Made by a program: the position numbers and the translations under genes
Notes under the pieces: generated by a model
Databases searched by the model: none
What the model was told of the DNA's origin: nothing
Seen by the model: the letters and a program-made list of their open reading frames with translations, nothing else
Assembly (NCBI GenBank): GCA_900544825.1
Contig: UQWP01000062.1
Location: forward strand, 1 to 22,496
Direction: 5' to 3'
DNA length: 22,496 nucleotides
From: an uncultured Prevotella sp.
Lineage (GTDB): Bacteria; Bacteroidota; Bacteroidia; Bacteroidales; Bacteroidaceae
In this document: piece by piece, positions 22,300 through 22,496 of the stretch
How positions within the stretch are numbered: position 1 is the stretch's first letter
Layout of the letters: every line of letters starts with the position of its first letter

Positions 22300-22371
22300 T
22301 AGTCGATAGGGGAATCGAACCCCTATGCCAAGATTGAGAATCTTGTATCCTAACCATTAGATGAATCGACC
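22300..22371 (-). tRNA. tRNA-Glu (anticodon CUC)
   Basis: A 72-base cloverleaf. The acceptor stem is GGTCGAT with ATCGACT (first pair G-U), the D-arm ATC-TAATGGTTAG-GAT, the anticodon stem CAAGA/TCTTG with loop TTCTCAA (anticodon CTC, reading GAG), the T-arm AGGGG-TTCGATT-CCCCT, and discriminator A. The D-arm TCTAATGGTTAGGA is typical of tRNA-Glu. The 3' CCA is not encoded (CGA follows), so it must be added after transcription. Confidence 0.95.
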
Positions 22372-22381
22372 ATTTTAATTA

Positions 22382-22411
22382 GTCTGCATTGGTTTCACAA
22401 CTTGTGCAGAC
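22382..22411. repeat. Inverted repeat between the two tRNA genes
   Basis: GTCTGCA (22382-22388) and TGCAGAC (22405-22411) form a 7-bp stem with a 16-base loop in the 71-base spacer. It could be a processing stem for the joint tRNA precursor. Confidence 0.4.
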
Positions 22412-22442
22412 TTGAATAACAATCTTAATTAACTTAACCATG

Positions 22443-22496
22443 TAGTCGATAGGGGAATCGAACCCCTATGCCAAGATTGAGAATCTTGTATCCTAA
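22443..22496 (-). tRNA. tRNA-Glu (anticodon CUC), second copy, 5' part beyond the window
   Basis: These 54 bases are identical to the corresponding part of the first tRNA (22300-22353), from discriminator A through T-arm, anticodon arm with CTC and part of the D-arm. The 5' 18 bases lie beyond the window. CCA is not encoded here either (CAT follows). Probably one tandem transcript with the first copy. Confidence 0.92.

Noticed and set aside
1..22496. Mobile element, prophage or horizontally acquired island
   Set aside because: No transposase, integrase, phage gene, terminal repeats or shift in composition was seen; tRNA genes at the right edge are intact and show no attachment-site duplication beyond the tandem tRNA itself.

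Overview
The window looks like chromosomal backbone of a Bacteroidota bacterium, most likely a gut Prevotellaceae of the Prevotella/Segatella type. The evidence is indirect but consistent: repeated promoters of the phylum-specific form TTTG-N19-21-TAnnTTTG, few Shine-Dalgarno sequences, and families typical of this phylum (DUF4421, DUF1460, a DUF5103/T9SS plug protein, a multi-cluster RnfB, the gene order rseC-rnfBCDGEA). I see no phage, insertion sequence, CRISPR array or integrase.

Layout. 84-3912 (+): GTPase EngB, a Gfo/Idh/MocA oxidoreductase, a DUF4421 envelope protein and an overlapping DUF1460 amidase-like protein. 4166-6223 (+): the Hsp90 chaperone htpG, with an unusual upstream region and a strong terminator. 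6429-6974 (+): an orphan ECF-like sigma factor. 7154-9033 (-): pepD followed by a small lipoprotein. 9183-10712 (+): a one-helix membrane protein, a Skp/OmpH-like lipoprotein and endonuclease III. 10806-12622 (-): aroC and a SlyD-type prolyl isomerase with a Cys-rich tail. 12769-14797: three small genes of unknown function and a candidate noncoding RNA. 15081-20828 (+): rseC and the complete Rnf ion-pumping ferredoxin:NAD+ oxidoreductase operon, closed by a long bidirectional hairpin terminator. 20913-22181 (-): the DUF5103/T9SS plug gene. 22300-22496 (-): two identical tRNA-Glu(CUC) genes, the second cut by the window edge.

The coding content is mostly housekeeping: GTPase-driven ribosome assembly, protein folding (HtpG, SlyD, Skp-like), peptide use (PepD), DNA repair (Nth), aromatic amino acid synthesis (AroC) and anaerobic energy conservation (Rnf). 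The most unusual material is regulatory. Three CCTTAAGG palindromes sit exactly 22 bp apart upstream of htpG, ahead of a sequence resembling a sigma-54 -24/-12 promoter. The spacing fits enhancer sites for an activator, which would be an unusual way to control Hsp90. Other points are a 24-bp perfect palindrome upstream of slyD, a promoter-to-terminator unit with no reading frame at about 14087-14260, a plug gene whose promoter leaves almost no leader, and perfect Shine-Dalgarno sequences at two internal rnf cistrons.

All functional names come from recognising motifs and family resemblance by eye; no database search was run. Several starts were moved downstream of the longest open frame where a promoter, signal peptide or conserved N-terminus decides the matter.
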